This document shows positions 43,999 to 54,139 of a stretch of 64,000 nucleotides of DNA, piece after piece. Numbering within the stretch: position 1 is the first letter of the stretch; every line of letters starts with the position of its first letter. The notes beneath the pieces are model-generated. The model was not told the DNA's origin, made no database searches, and saw only the letters and a list, made by a program, of their open reading frames with translations. Origin of the DNA: Brachyspira pilosicoli P43/6/78 (lineage in GTDB: Bacteria; Spirochaetota; Brachyspiria; Brachyspirales; Brachyspiraceae). The stretch covers positions 558,001 to 622,000 of the forward strand of contig NC_019908.1 of the NCBI RefSeq assembly GCF_000325665.1. Direction: 5' to 3'. The position numbers and the translations under genes were made by a program.

Positions 43999-45252
43999 AT
44001 GAGAGTTACAGAGCAAGCCCAATATAATAGAGCTATAAGCAGTATTAAAAAAAATTATAGTGAAATGGAAACATCTCAAACAAGGCTATCTACAGGTCAA
44101 AGAGTACAAAGACCACATGAAAATGTTACATCCACAATCAATTCTATTTATTACAGAACAAGAAAATCATCATTAGATAGATATCAAAATAATATAGTAG
44201 ACGGTAAAGAAAGATTAAGCGTAGCACATGATTCAATGAGTTCTATTACACAAGCCTTATCAAGAGCAAGGGACTTAGCAGTACAAGGTGCAAACAGCAC
44301 ATACTCTGCAGAAGACAGAGCTAAAATGGCTATGGAAGTAGAAGAAATGATAGAGAGAATATACGATATATCTAAAACTCAAAGCAAGGGAGAGTTTATA
44401 TTCTCTGGTACAAGTGTAAAAACTGCACCTTTTAGAGCATTATACGGACATGATGAAAAAGCAGGCCGTTCAATAATTCAAACAGTAATGTATGAAGGTG
44501 ACGCTAATGCTCAAAACAGAGAAATAGAAAACGGTCAATACATAAATGTAGGAACTCCTGGAAACTATGCTTTTTGGGGTACAAATATGGAAATAATATC
44601 AACAGTTGATGCAGGCAATTATGTTGCTTCAGAAAACCAAGATATTATGATAGATGATATGGTTATAAATATAAAGCAAGGTGACAATATTGAAGCTATA
44701 GTTCAGAGAATAAATGATGCTAATGGAAATGTTAGTGCTACTATAGGAGATTTAAGAGGAGGTGCTAAAGTTATACAATTAAAAACATCTACTCCTCATA
44801 AAATACTTTTACAAGATTTAAAAGGAGGCACTGTATTACAAGATATAGGTTTAGTAAGACAAGGAGCAGGAAACATTCCAGAAAACAATTATGAACCTAG
44901 TGCTGTTATATCTGGTAAATCTTTATTTGAGAGTTTGATATATTTAAGAGATGCTATGCTTAATGATGATGTTAGAGCTATAGGAAGTGAGGCTTTAGGA
45001 TATATAGATAGTGCTATAGATAATGTTCTCACTGTTCAGGCTAATGCTTCTTCAAAAGTAACAAGACTCGATATGGGTTACAATAGCTTTGAAGACCAAA
45101 AACTTGCAATAGATGAAGCTTTGGCTAAAAATGAAAATATTGATTATGCTGAAGAGATTGTTAATTTCAATATGTGGCAGTATGCTCATAATGCAACATT
45201 ACAAACTACAGGAAGATTATTAGGAAGAACATTATTGGATTATATGAGATAA
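43999..45252 (+). CDS. flgL: Flagellar hook-filament junction protein FlgL
   Basis: FlgL (HAP3) joins the hook to the filament, which in spirochaetes is periplasmic. The 417-residue protein has the flagellin-like N-terminal coiled domain (RAISSIKKNYSEMETSQTRLSTG), a variable middle, and the C-terminal helix (NFNMWQYAHNATLQTTGRLL) characteristic of FlgL. GGAG precedes the ATG. It leads the flgL-fliW-csrA unit from its own sigma28-type promoter; flgK, often just upstream in other genomes, is not present here. Confidence 0.93.
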   Translation: MRVTEQAQYNRAISSIKKNYSEMETSQTRLSTGQRVQRPHENVTSTINSIYYRTRKSSLDRYQNNIVDGKERLSVAHDSMSSITQALSRARDLAVQGANSTYSAEDRAKMAMEVEEMIERIYDISKTQSKGEFIFSGTSVKTAPFRALYGHDEKAGRSIIQTVMYEGDANAQNREIENGQYINVGTPGNYAFWGTNMEIISTVDAGNYVASENQDIMIDDMVINIKQGDNIEAIVQRINDANGNVSATIGDLRGGAKVIQLKTSTPHKILLQDLKGGTVLQDIGLVRQGAGNIPENNYEPSAVISGKSLFESLIYLRDAMLNDDVRAIGSEALGYIDSAIDNVLTVQANASSKVTRLDMGYNSFEDQKLAIDEALAKNENIDYAEEIVNFNMWQYAHNATLQTTGRLLGRTLLDYMR

Positions 45253-45295
45253 TATATAATTCGATTAACAATAAAAACTTAAAGGAAATTATTTA

Positions 45296-45766
45296 ATGCC
45301 AGAAATAGAATCTAGAATATTAGGAAAAGTAGAAGTTTCTGATAACAATTTATATCACCTTAACGGAAGCATATTAGCATTTGAAGACTATGATGAGTTT
45401 TATTTGCTTAATATGGACGAAGAAGGCACTTTTAAAATACTTCAATCTAAAGATGATAAAAACATATGTTTTATATTGATAGATCCATTTCTGGTATTTA
45501 AAGATTATAAGCCTGATGTTCATGATAATGATATAAAATTATTAGAAATAGAAAAAGAAGAAGATATACATCTATTAACAATAGTAACAATACCAAATGA
45601 TAATTTCAAAGCTATGAGTGCCAATCTAATAGCTCCAATAGTTTTTAATATAAAAAATCACAAAGCAAGACAATGCACAGTTATTGGAGATAAATACAAC
45701 ACAAGACACCCAATATTGTCAGAGAACAATGCTGAAAATAATAATAACAAAGAGGAGAAAAGTTGA
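45296..45766 (+). CDS. fliW: Flagellar assembly factor FliW
   Basis: FliW binds flagellin and also CsrA, releasing flagellin mRNA from repression as filament subunits are used. The 156-residue beta-barrel protein has the family pattern: ESRILGKVEVSDNNLYHLNG at the start, CFILIDPFLVFKDY, TIVTIPNDNFKAMSANLIAPI and ARQCTVIGDKYNTRHPI. It lies 43 bp after flgL and 3 bp before csrA. Confidence 0.95.
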   Translation: MPEIESRILGKVEVSDNNLYHLNGSILAFEDYDEFYLLNMDEEGTFKILQSKDDKNICFILIDPFLVFKDYKPDVHDNDIKLLEIEKEEDIHLLTIVTIPNDNFKAMSANLIAPIVFNIKNHKARQCTVIGDKYNTRHPILSENNAENNNNKEEKS

Positions 45767-45769
45767 TAT

Positions 45770-46015
45770 ATGCTTGTACTATCTAGAAAAATCAATCAAA
45801 GCATTGTTATAGGCGATAACATAGAAATTATGCTCGTTGATATAAGAGGCGACCAAATAAAATTAGGCATCAATGCTCCAAGAGATGTAAAAATATTTAG
45901 AAAAGAGGTTTATGAAGAGATAGAAAGCCAAAACTTAGAAGCTTCTAAAACAAATCCGGAACAATTAAATATCTTAAGCAGTTTTGTAAAAAATAAATTA
46001 GAAAAAAATAAATAA
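45770..46015 (+). CDS. csrA: Carbon storage regulator CsrA
   Basis: CsrA is an RNA-binding dimer that blocks translation at GGA-containing leaders, flagellin in particular. The 81-residue protein has the standard start [20 protein letters not shown] and the RNA-contacting [19 protein letters not shown]. The tail of about 18 residues is longer than in E. coli. GAGGAGAAAAGTTGATAT upstream supplies its ribosome-binding site within the end of fliW. With FliW it forms the known flagellin feedback switch. It ends 3 bp before convergent murI. Confidence 0.95.
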   Translation: MLVLSRKINQSIVIGDNIEIMLVDIRGDQIKLGINAPRDVKIFRKEVYEEIESQNLEASKTNPEQLNILSSFVKNKLEKNK

Positions 46016-46018
46016 TTT

Positions 46019-46822
46019 TTATAAAACTATTCTTTCTAACTCATAATTAATTTTTATATATCTAGATACAAAATCATTAAAATCTTTTTTATCCCCTGTT
46101 GTAAAAAACTTTAATTTTCCTCCAGAAGTATTAAGTAAATTATTATCAATAAGATATTTTTTTATAGATAATGCTATTTTAGTACTAGGGTCTATTATAT
46201 TTTTTATATTAGTTTTTTTTCTATTAACCACAGATTTTATATCATCAATTATAAAAGGATAATGCGTACAAGCAAGAAGCAAAGTATCAGAATTATCATC
46301 TATTTTTTTAACATACTCTTCTAAAACAAGAATCCTATCATCATAACTATACCAATTGTTTTCTATCATAGGGCATAATTTCTGGCATGCTACCTGAGTA
46401 ACTTTTATTTTGTCATTATAATCAAGTATTTTATCATGATACATATTAGAATGCACTGTAAACTCTGTTGCCATTATAGATATATTATTATTTTTAGTAT
46501 TGTCAATAATATCCTCTACCCCATTAGATATTATTTCTATTATTGGTATATTATATTTATCTTTTAATACATCATAAGAAGAAGCAGTAATTGTATTACA
46601 AGCAATAACAGCCATTTTACAATTTTGTTTTATAAGGAAATCTAATATCTTTATAGATAATTGAGTTATTTCTTCTTTAGACTTATCACCATAAGGTATA
46701 TTATGATTATCTCCAAGATATATATAATTTTCATTAGGAAGAATATTTAATAACTTTTTTAAAACACTTATACCGCCAAATCCTGAATCAAAAACGGCTA
46801 TAGGTTTAGAAGATATACTCAT
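46019..46822 (-). CDS. murI: Glutamate racemase
   Basis: MurI makes D-glutamate for peptidoglycan. The 267-residue protein has FDSGFGGISVLKKL, GDNHNIPYGDKS, the first catalytic Cys in VIACNTITASSYD and the second in LLACTHYPFI. Length is typical. No neighbour in the same direction; it is convergent with csrA. Confidence 0.94.
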   Translation of the reverse strand: MSISSKPIAVFDSGFGGISVLKKLLNILPNENYIYLGDNHNIPYGDKSKEEITQLSIKILDFLIKQNCKMAVIACNTITASSYDVLKDKYNIPIIEIISNGVEDIIDNTKNNNISIMATEFTVHSNMYHDKILDYNDKIKVTQVACQKLCPMIENNWYSYDDRILVLEEYVKKIDDNSDTLLLACTHYPFIIDDIKSVVNRKKTNIKNIIDPSTKIALSIKKYLIDNNLLNTSGGKLKFFTTGDKKDFNDFVSRYIKINYELERIVL

Positions 46823-46917
46823 TAAATAAATCCAAATAAATTTTTTGATATTATATATACTATACCATAAAAGTCAAATATATTGTGATGTGTAGTTTTT
46901 ATTTTGTATAAATATAC

Positions 46918-46946
46918 TTGTATATATGTGTAAAATATTGTATAAT
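46918..46946 (+). promoter_or_regulatory. Promoter of oadGAB
   Basis: TTGTAT (46918-46923) and perfect TATAAT (46941-46946), 17 bp apart, followed by a short leader with AGGAGG before oadG. Confidence 0.5.
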
Positions 46947-46974
46947 GTTTACAAAATAAAATTAGGAGGATTTC

Positions 46975-47214
46975 ATGAACGGAAGTATCATAGAAGCCTT
47001 ACAAATAATGCTTATAGGAATGGGTGTAGTAGTACTCTTCTTGATAATATTAGTTTATGTAATGAAGCTAGTAAGTGTTATTATAGCACAAGTAGATAAA
47101 GTTATGCCTCAAAAAGAGGAAGAACAAACTGCATTACCTGTTCAATCTGTGAGTAATGACAAGATGGTTGCTATTGCTATAGCTTTAGCACATGTTCATA
47201 GTAATAAAAAGTAA
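46975..47214 (+). CDS. oadG: Oxaloacetate decarboxylase gamma subunit
   Basis: The 79-residue protein has one N-terminal membrane helix (MLIGMGVVVLFLIILVYVMKL) and a short polar tail, as in OadG, which holds the alpha and beta subunits of the Na+-pumping decarboxylase together. A perfect AGGAGG ribosome-binding site precedes it. The tail contains a pair of His (AHVHS), which in some OadG proteins bind zinc. It is 25 bp before oadA. Confidence 0.88.
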   Translation: MNGSIIEALQIMLIGMGVVVLFLIILVYVMKLVSVIIAQVDKVMPQKEEEQTALPVQSVSNDKMVAIAIALAHVHSNKK

Positions 47215-47239
47215 TGGACAAGCATAAGGAGAAATTAAT

Positions 47240-49045
47240 ATGGCAAAAAAAGAAGTAAAATTTATGGTAACAGCATTTAGGGACGGATTTCAATCTGTTT
47301 ACGGTGCTAGAGTATTATCCAAAGACTTTATGCCAGCTGTAGAAGCATTTGTAAAAGCTGGTGTTAAATATTTTGAATCTGGCGGCGGTGCAACATTCCA
47401 AAGTGCATTCTTTTACAACAATGAAAATGCTTTTGATGTAATGGATACTTTTAGAAAGACTGTTGGACCAGATGTTAATTTACAAACTTTGGCAAGAGGA
47501 GTTAATGTTGTTGGTTTGGAATCTCAGCCTAGAGATATGATTAAACTTCATGCTCAGCTTTTCAAAAAACATGGTATCACAACTATTAGAAACTTCGATG
47601 CATTAAATGATGTAAACAACCTAATTTACAGCGGACAATGTATTAAAGAAGCAGGATTAAAACACCAAGTATGTGTTACTATGATGGCTCTTCCTCCTGG
47701 TTGCGAAGGTGCACATGATGCTGAATTTTACGGAAAAGTATTAACTCAAATAAAAGATAAAGTAGATTTTGACTCAGTATGTTTCAAAGATGCTTCTGGT
47801 ACTACTACTCCTCAAGTAGTTTATGATACTATTAAAGAAGCTAGAAAGATTTTGGGTAAAGATGTACATATACAAATGCATAGCCATGAAACTGCTGGTA
47901 TTGGTGCTATACAATATAAAGCTGCTTTAGATGCTGGTGCTGATTGTATAGACGTTTCTTTAGCTCCTGTATCTGGCGGTACTTGTTCTACAGACTTAAT
48001 AGTTATGTGGCATGCTTTAAGAGGTACTGATTTCTATTTTGATATTGATATAGATAAAATCAGAGAAGCTGAAGAAGTATTTAAAGAATGTATGAAAGAT
48101 TATTTCTTACCACCTGAAAGTAGAACTGTTGAGCCTATGATTCCATTTGCTCCAATGCCTGGCGGTGCTTTAACAGCTAATACTCAGATGATGAGAGATA
48201 TTAATGTAATGAACCGTTTCCCTGAAGTTATTAAAGCTATGACTGAAGTAGTTAAAAAAGGCGGTTTCGGTACTTCTGTAACTCCTGTATCTCAATTCTA
48301 TTTCCAACAAGCATTTAACAATGTAATGCAAGGCGATTGGAAAAAGATTGCTGATGGTTATGGAAAAATGGTATTAGGATATTTTGGTAAAACTCCTTCT
48401 ACTCCAGACCCAGAAATAGTAAAAATAGCTAGTGAACAATTAGGTTTACAGCCTACAACTGAACTTGCTATGGATATAGATGATAGAAACCCTAAAAAAG
48501 GCAGAAAAGCTGCTGAACAGGCTTTAAAAGATGCTGGTATAACAGACCTTTCTGATGAAAACGTATTTATAGCTGCTGCTTGTAAAGAAAAAGGTATACA
48601 ATTCCTTAAAGGCGAAGCTAAACTTGGTATTAGAAAAAATACTCCTACTTCTTCTGATGGCGTTAAAGCTACAAGCAATGAAGTTACTGTTACAGTTGGC
48701 GGTTCTAGCTATGGAGTAAAAATAGAAAATGGCAAAGCTATAGTTGATGGTGTAAGTTATGATTATACTATTAAAGATGGTATAGTTGCTGGTGCTGCTC
48801 AATCAGCTGCTGCTCCTGCTTCTAGCGGTTCTGCTACTCCTATTACTGCTGGTTTACCTGGTACAGTTTTAAAAATACTTGCTCCTGTTGGAACACAAGT
48901 TCAAGATGGAACAACTATATTAATTGTAGAAGCGATGAAAATGGAAGTAGAAATTAAATCTTCTGCAAGCGGTGTTGTAAAAGAAGTAAAAGTTAAACCA
49001 GGAGATGCTGTAGTTGCTGGTCAAGAGTTGGCTATTGTTGGATAA
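47240..49045 (+). CDS. oadA: Oxaloacetate decarboxylase alpha subunit (carboxyltransferase-biotin)
   Basis: The soluble alpha subunit moves CO2 from oxaloacetate to biotin. The 601-residue protein has the TIM-barrel start [16 protein letters not shown], the catalytic [11 protein letters not shown] and metal site [10 protein letters not shown], then the PYC_OADA domain, a flexible Ala/Ser linker ([14 protein letters not shown]), and a C-terminal biotinyl domain with EAMKMEVE, the modified Lys. The DTLRD-like element reads TAFRD. It is in the order gamma-alpha-beta with its partners. Confidence 0.93.
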   Translation: MAKKEVKFMVTAFRDGFQSVYGARVLSKDFMPAVEAFVKAGVKYFESGGGATFQSAFFYNNENAFDVMDTFRKTVGPDVNLQTLARGVNVVGLESQPRDMIKLHAQLFKKHGITTIRNFDALNDVNNLIYSGQCIKEAGLKHQVCVTMMALPPGCEGAHDAEFYGKVLTQIKDKVDFDSVCFKDASGTTTPQVVYDTIKEARKILGKDVHIQMHSHETAGIGAIQYKAALDAGADCIDVSLAPVSGGTCSTDLIVMWHALRGTDFYFDIDIDKIREAEEVFKECMKDYFLPPESRTVEPMIPFAPMPGGALTANTQMMRDINVMNRFPEVIKAMTEVVKKGGFGTSVTPVSQFYFQQAFNNVMQGDWKKIADGYGKMVLGYFGKTPSTPDPEIVKIASEQLGLQPTTELAMDIDDRNPKKGRKAAEQALKDAGITDLSDENVFIAAACKEKGIQFLKGEAKLGIRKNTPTSSDGVKATSNEVTVTVGGSSYGVKIENGKAIVDGVSYDYTIKDGIVAGAAQSAAAPASSGSATPITAGLPGTVLKILAPVGTQVQDGTTILIVEAMKMEVEIKSSASGVVKEVKVKPGDAVVAGQELAIVG

Positions 49046-49073
49046 TAGATGCTTGTTTGAAGGAGTGAAAAGA

Positions 49074-50453
49074 ATGAAAAAAATATTTTTAGTATTTACA
49101 CTTGTCTTGATGACGGCATCTGTAGTTTTAGCACAAGAAAAAGAAGAATATAAGCCTATTGATATAAAAGAATCACTTATATCTTTAGCTAGAAATACTG
49201 CTTTTGGCGGACTTTTCCCTAGAACAGAAAAAGAAATAGCTGAAGCTCAAGCAAAAGCTGAAAAAAGCAAACAAGAAAAATATCAAACAAAACTTAATGA
49301 TATTAAAGTAAAATCTGCTCCTCTATGGCAGAATCTTATAATGATTTGTGTGGGTTTGCTTTTAGTATATCTTGCTATAGCTAAAGGTTTCGAACCATTA
49401 CTTCTTATCCCTATAGGTATGGGTGGAATACTTGCTAATATACCTGTCGCTAATATTGCTGCTTTGCCTATAGTAGAAGTTATTAATGGACTTCCTGTTA
49501 CTATAAGCAGCGGTGGTTTTTTGGGTCAAATATATACTTTTGGTATTGAATCTGGATTATTCCCACTATTCATATTCATTGGTGTTGGTGCTATGACAGA
49601 TTTTGGTCCGCTTATTGCTAACCCTAAAACTGCTTTACTTGGTGCTGCTGCTCAGATAGGTATATTTGGTACTTTACTTGGTGCTATGGTTTTATCAACT
49701 TATATACCTGTTATCAATTTCTCACTTAAAGACGCTGCTTCTATAGGTATTATTGGTGGTGCTGATGGTCCTACTGCTATATTTACAGCTTCAAGACTTT
49801 CACCTGGTTTACTTGGTGCTATTGCTGTTGCTGCTTATTCTTACATGGCTTTAGTACCTATTATTCAGCCTCCTATTATGAAATGGCTTACTACTGAAAA
49901 TGAAAGAAAAATTGAAATGAAACAGTTACGCCCTGTTAGCAAAAGAGAGAAAATCATATTCCCTCTTGTAGTTATTATACTTGTTGCTTTACTTTTACCA
50001 GATGCTGCTCCTTTAATTGGTGCTTTGATGTTTGGTAACTTGATTAAAGAATCTGGTGTTACTGACAGATTATCAAAAACTGCTCAAAATGAATTAATTA
50101 ACATTGTTACTATAATGTTAGGTTTATCTGTTGGAAGTAAATTAGCTGCTGATAAATTTTTACGTTTTGAGACACTTGGTATATTGGTATTAGGTTTAGT
50201 AGCATTTTCTATGGGTACTGCTGGCGGTGTTTTACTTGCTAAATTAATGAATGTATTTAGTAAAGATAAAATTAATCCTCTTATTGGTGCTGCTGGAGTA
50301 TCTGCTGTTCCTATGGCTGCTAGGGTTGCTAACAAAGTTGGACAAGAATCTAACCCTCACAACTTCCTACTAATGCACGCTATGGGTCCTAATGTATCAG
50401 GAGTAATTGGTTCTGCTGTTGCTGCTGGTGTACTGCTTGCTATATTAGGTTAA
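49074..50453 (+). CDS. oadB: Oxaloacetate decarboxylase beta subunit with N-terminal signal-like extension
   Basis: The membrane beta subunit decarboxylates carboxybiotin and pumps Na+ out. The 459-residue product has family blocks [43 protein letters not shown] and [15 protein letters not shown], with the conserved Asp of GGADGPT. It starts with about 85 extra residues: a signal-peptide-like segment ([20 protein letters not shown]) and a charged [17 protein letters not shown] stretch, absent from Klebsiella-type OadB. Start 49074 follows AAGGAG; an in-frame ATG at 49014 would lie inside oadA and is rejected. Confidence 0.92.
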   Translation: MKKIFLVFTLVLMTASVVLAQEKEEYKPIDIKESLISLARNTAFGGLFPRTEKEIAEAQAKAEKSKQEKYQTKLNDIKVKSAPLWQNLIMICVGLLLVYLAIAKGFEPLLLIPIGMGGILANIPVANIAALPIVEVINGLPVTISSGGFLGQIYTFGIESGLFPLFIFIGVGAMTDFGPLIANPKTALLGAAAQIGIFGTLLGAMVLSTYIPVINFSLKDAASIGIIGGADGPTAIFTASRLSPGLLGAIAVAAYSYMALVPIIQPPIMKWLTTENERKIEMKQLRPVSKREKIIFPLVVIILVALLLPDAAPLIGALMFGNLIKESGVTDRLSKTAQNELINIVTIMLGLSVGSKLAADKFLRFETLGILVLGLVAFSMGTAGGVLLAKLMNVFSKDKINPLIGAAGVSAVPMAARVANKVGQESNPHNFLLMHAMGPNVSGVIGSAVAAGVLLAILG

Positions 50454-50517
50454 TAAAAATTAATACTGATTTTTTATTAATCACTGTAGTAATAAAAAAT
50501 AAATAATTAATTAATAT

Positions 50518-50559
50518 AAAAAAAGGAGAATTGCTAAGTTTAGCTTTTCTCCTTTTTTA
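50518..50559. terminator. Terminator of oadGAB (bidirectional)
   Basis: AAAAAGGAGAA pairs with TTCTCCTTTTT, with an inner GCTAA/TTAGC pairing and T/A tracts on both sides. The next gene on the minus strand ends at 50568. Confidence 0.8.
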
Positions 50560-50567
50560 TAGTTTTA

Positions 50568-51602
50568 TTAGTTCAAATAAGAATCTCTTATTTCTTTCAA
50601 ATATTTTACAGACCTTTTTAAGCCTTCATCTTGATCTTTCAATAATCTTTCTAAATATTCATTAGATATTTCATGAGGATAATAATATTCTAATGGTTTT
50701 ATCTCATTATAAGGATAAAGATGAGAATGTATTTTGAAAGCACTATCCCCTACTTTATCTACTCCTCCAATTCCAGGTGCTCTTTTAAATTGTGCACAAT
50801 ATGGGTGGCAAGATTCTATATTTATTCTTTTCAATGGAGATTTGTTATAAAGAATATCATATATTTTTTTGATATCCAAATTTCCTTCTCCAATAGGAAC
50901 CCCACATACAACATAATTATAAACATCTTCAGGGTCTTCTATAATAATATGGTCTTTAGCATGTGTAGAAAAAGTGTATGGAGCCATATTATTAACAGCT
51001 TCAATAGGGTCTTCCCAAGCCATCATAGAGTTTCCAAAATCAAATAATAACCCTATCCAAGGACTCGATAATTTTTCTATAACCCAAACTAATTCTTTAG
51101 AGGTTTCATATTCATGATTTTCTAGAGCAATTTTTATTCTATATTTTTTCAATAGAGGTATAACTTTTTCTAGTTTTGGTATAGCTTCCTCATATATTGA
51201 AGTATCAAAATATTGACGCACTTTTGCTGGGTCATATTTTCCACCAGCTCCTGATTCTTCAGATATAATAGGGTCTTTAGTTGGAATATATGTTCTTACA
51301 ACTTCTGCATCAAGTATATTAGCTACTTTTAAAACTCTTTCCAAATGCTCAAAATCTATACCTTTAGTATCAATTTCTATATATAAACCCAATTTATCAC
51401 ATAAATCTCTAACCTTTTTTAGATGGTTAATATCATCTGTTTCTAATGTACCCCAAGTAGGATCCAAATTATAATCTTTGATAATATTAATTTGTACTCC
51501 ATCTAAACCAAGTTCTTTAGTTTTATTGATAAAATCAAATATATTCATTCTTTTGTTTTGAAAGAATAAATGATAGCTTTCAGTTTCTAAACCTAATTTC
51601 AT
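50568..51602 (-). CDS. Sugar phosphate isomerase/epimerase-type TIM-barrel protein
   Basis: The 344-residue protein resembles the xylose isomerase-like (AP endonuclease 2) TIM barrels: GLDGVQINIIKDY, KIALENHEYETSKELVWVIEKL, LLFDFGNSMMAWEDPIEAV, FSTHAKDHIII and NIESCHPY supply the typical metal-binding Glu, Asp and His. The reaction is not known. Its first codons overlap the upstream MFS gene by 4 bp, so the pair probably imports and converts one carbohydrate-like compound. Confidence 0.82.
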   Translation of the reverse strand: MKLGLETESYHLFFQNKRMNIFDFINKTKELGLDGVQINIIKDYNLDPTWGTLETDDINHLKKVRDLCDKLGLYIEIDTKGIDFEHLERVLKVANILDAEVVRTYIPTKDPIISEESGAGGKYDPAKVRQYFDTSIYEEAIPKLEKVIPLLKKYRIKIALENHEYETSKELVWVIEKLSSPWIGLLFDFGNSMMAWEDPIEAVNNMAPYTFSTHAKDHIIIEDPEDVYNYVVCGVPIGEGNLDIKKIYDILYNKSPLKRINIESCHPYCAQFKRAPGIGGVDKVGDSAFKIHSHLYPYNEIKPLEYYYPHEISNEYLERLLKDQDEGLKRSVKYLKEIRDSYLN

Positions 51603-52888
51603 GCTTGAACTCCTAATTTTTCTTTTTTCTTAATCATTGATAAAAGTAAACTAGATATTAATATTCCAAGTATAGAAAAACCTGCCATTATAAAAAATAC
51701 TATACGATATCCTGCAAAACCAGGATTATTGTCTAATATATTTCCGTATAATGCAAAAGCAAACATTTGAGGAGAATAACCAAATATACAAGCTATAGAC
51801 ATAGCAGCTCCAGAAATTTCTCTAGGAACTTTTACTTCATCAATAGGAGCAAAAAATACTGCTCTCATAGAAAATATTATAGCTCCATAACTTAATGTTA
51901 AAACCATACCTATATAAGGATTAAATTTACTATGCGGTATAAATGTAAATCCTACTATAGCAATAGCTGATAAAAAGAATGCAAATCTTATGTATTTTGT
52001 AGGTGAATGAAATACTTTGTCAGATAATACTCCTCCTATAGGTCCGCCTACTATTTTTAAACCATATTGGTTAATTACACCATAAGCACCTACTAAAGCT
52101 ACAGGTATACTATATATATCTTTTAAGAAAGGTATAAAATAAGTTAATCCGCAATATACAGAATATACACTAAATATAGTTAATGAAACAACCCATATCT
52201 CCAAACTTTTTATTGCTTTTATAACACCCTGTATAGCAACTTTATCTCTTGAAACTTTATTGCCGCTTTCATCTTCAAGCTTAACAACGTCATCTTCTAA
52301 TAATATGTATGATAATATACCAGCTAATATTACAGCAGCAGAAAAGAATATTATACCGCCTCTTAAACCAGCTGAGCCTGAACCTAATAATGTAAACACA
52401 CCTAAAGCACTATAAGCTATTATTACATCTACTATACCTCTTCCAGCTTCTAAGAAACTGAACAATCTTCCTTGCTCACTGCTATCACCTAATAACCTTA
52501 CAGACTTTAATAATACAGGCCAATATATAACCTCTCCAAATAATGATAATAATCCCCAAGAAATTAATATACCATAATATGGAGGAAATGTAGACATATA
52601 TAATCCAACCAAACCTACACCTATAAGACCTACAGGAATTAATATTCTCTTTGAAAATCTATCAGCAATATAGATAGAAAAGAAATTTCCTATAGTTTGA
52701 ACCAATCCGTAAACAGATAATGCAAACCCTATTTGTGTGTGAGTTAAATTCATAAACTCTTGCATAGGAACATAAAATGCATCTTTTAATGATGATAATT
52801 TAAATACTGTTCCTCCACTGAAAACCAAAACACAGAATGTGAACCACTTCTTAAAACTGTTTTTTACAACTTTTTCTTCGTTTGACAT
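51599..52888 (-). CDS. Major facilitator superfamily transporter
   Basis: The 429-residue protein has about twelve membrane segments and MFS features, including the loop after segment 2 (ADRFSKRILIPVGLIG) and GAYGVINQYGLKIVGGPIGGVLSDKVFHSP in the second half. It looks like the organic-acid or sugar-acid uptake group (YihN/UhpT side). The coupled TIM-barrel gene 4 bp inside its end suggests its substrate is that enzyme's substrate. Confidence 0.85.
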   Translation of the reverse strand: MSNEEKVVKNSFKKWFTFCVLVFSGGTVFKLSSLKDAFYVPMQEFMNLTHTQIGFALSVYGLVQTIGNFFSIYIADRFSKRILIPVGLIGVGLVGLYMSTFPPYYGILISWGLLSLFGEVIYWPVLLKSVRLLGDSSEQGRLFSFLEAGRGIVDVIIAYSALGVFTLLGSGSAGLRGGIIFFSAAVILAGILSYILLEDDVVKLEDESGNKVSRDKVAIQGVIKAIKSLEIWVVSLTIFSVYSVYCGLTYFIPFLKDIYSIPVALVGAYGVINQYGLKIVGGPIGGVLSDKVFHSPTKYIRFAFFLSAIAIVGFTFIPHSKFNPYIGMVLTLSYGAIIFSMRAVFFAPIDEVKVPREISGAAMSIACIFGYSPQMFAFALYGNILDNNPGFAGYRIVFFIMAGFSILGILISSLLLSMIKKKEKLGVQA

Positions 52889-53104
52889 TAAAATCTCCTA
52901 TTTTTTATATTAAAGTTCATTTAAAGTATAGTATAATACCTTTCATATTCAATAAAAAAAATAAAAAAATAAAAAAATATTAATATAAATAATACTATTC
53001 ACAATAATGATATTTTTTCTAATATACTTTACATATTTACACACTTGAAAAATAATATATTTGTTATATCATATACGAAAATATTTACTTTAGGATAATT
53101 ATTG

Positions 53105-54139
53105 ATGAATAATAAATTAGATGAAAATAGAATAAAACAAGGTGTCGGCGGGCAGGCTGTTATAGAAGGCATTATGCTTAGAAATAGAACTCATTATGTT
53201 GTAGCTGTTAGAAAACCAAATAAAAAAATAGATTTTATAAAACATAAGATAGAGGATAATAAAAATAAATTAAGCAAAATGTTCTTTTTTAGAGGAATTG
53301 TAAACTTTGTAGATATGATGAAACTAGGTTATAAGACTTTAGTTTTTTCTGCTAATACTGCAGGACTCGAAGAAGAAGAAAAAAATAAAAAAAATCTTAC
53401 AAAAGAAGAAAGCAGTAAAAAAGAAAATGCAGCTATGACTTTAAGCATGTTAGTTTCTCTAGCTTTTGCTGTTGGACTTTTTATAGCATTGCCATATTTT
53501 ATTACAACTCTAATAGGTATAAATGAAAAAGAAAATGTTATTTTATTTAACCTTACAAGAGGAGTTATAAAATTAGCAATATTTATTGGATATTTACTTA
53601 TTATTTCTTTGTTTAGCGATGTGAGAAGAGTATTTGAATATCATGGTGCTGAACATATGGTTGTTAATGCATATGAACATGGGCTTAATCCTGATATAAA
53701 TAATATAAGAGATTATACAACTATACACCCAAGATGCGGAACTACTTTTATGTTTTTAGTATTAACTGTTTCAATACTTCTTTATATGTTTACAAGCTAT
53801 TTTGTATATTCTTATATTTATGCCTCATATACTCCTCCAAAAATTTTAGGTAATCTTACAGTACTTGCAATGAATATAATTTTGCTTCCTATAGTTTCTG
53901 GAATATCTTATGAATTATTAAAATTAGGTTTTATATTTTATAATTTCCCATTAATGAGACTTGCTATATTGCCTGGTCTATTACTTCAAAAAATAACTAC
54001 TAAAAGACCAAAAGATGATGAATTGGAAGTTGCTTTATTTGCTTTAAATAAATTATTAGATAATTCAGTGGAAGAAAGAAGTGAAGAAGAAGTAAAGGCT
54101 GATATTGAAAAGGAAAATGAAGCTGAGTTATGCGTATAA
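53105..54139 (+). CDS. DUF1385 (YqhQ-like) membrane protein
   Basis: The 344-residue protein has the conserved DUF1385 start GVGGQAVIEGIMLRN, FFRGIVNF, four or five membrane segments, the EYHGAEHMVVNAYEHG block and HPRCGTTFMF. The exact function of the family is not known to me. The ATG at 53105 is used; TTG at 53102 is adjacent. It overlaps the next gene by 10 bp and is therefore coupled to it. Confidence 0.85.
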   Translation: MNNKLDENRIKQGVGGQAVIEGIMLRNRTHYVVAVRKPNKKIDFIKHKIEDNKNKLSKMFFFRGIVNFVDMMKLGYKTLVFSANTAGLEEEEKNKKNLTKEESSKKENAAMTLSMLVSLAFAVGLFIALPYFITTLIGINEKENVILFNLTRGVIKLAIFIGYLLIISLFSDVRRVFEYHGAEHMVVNAYEHGLNPDINNIRDYTTIHPRCGTTFMFLVLTVSILLYMFTSYFVYSYIYASYTPPKILGNLTVLAMNIILLPIVSGISYELLKLGFIFYNFPLMRLAILPGLLLQKITTKRPKDDELEVALFALNKLLDNSVEERSEEEVKADIEKENEAELCV

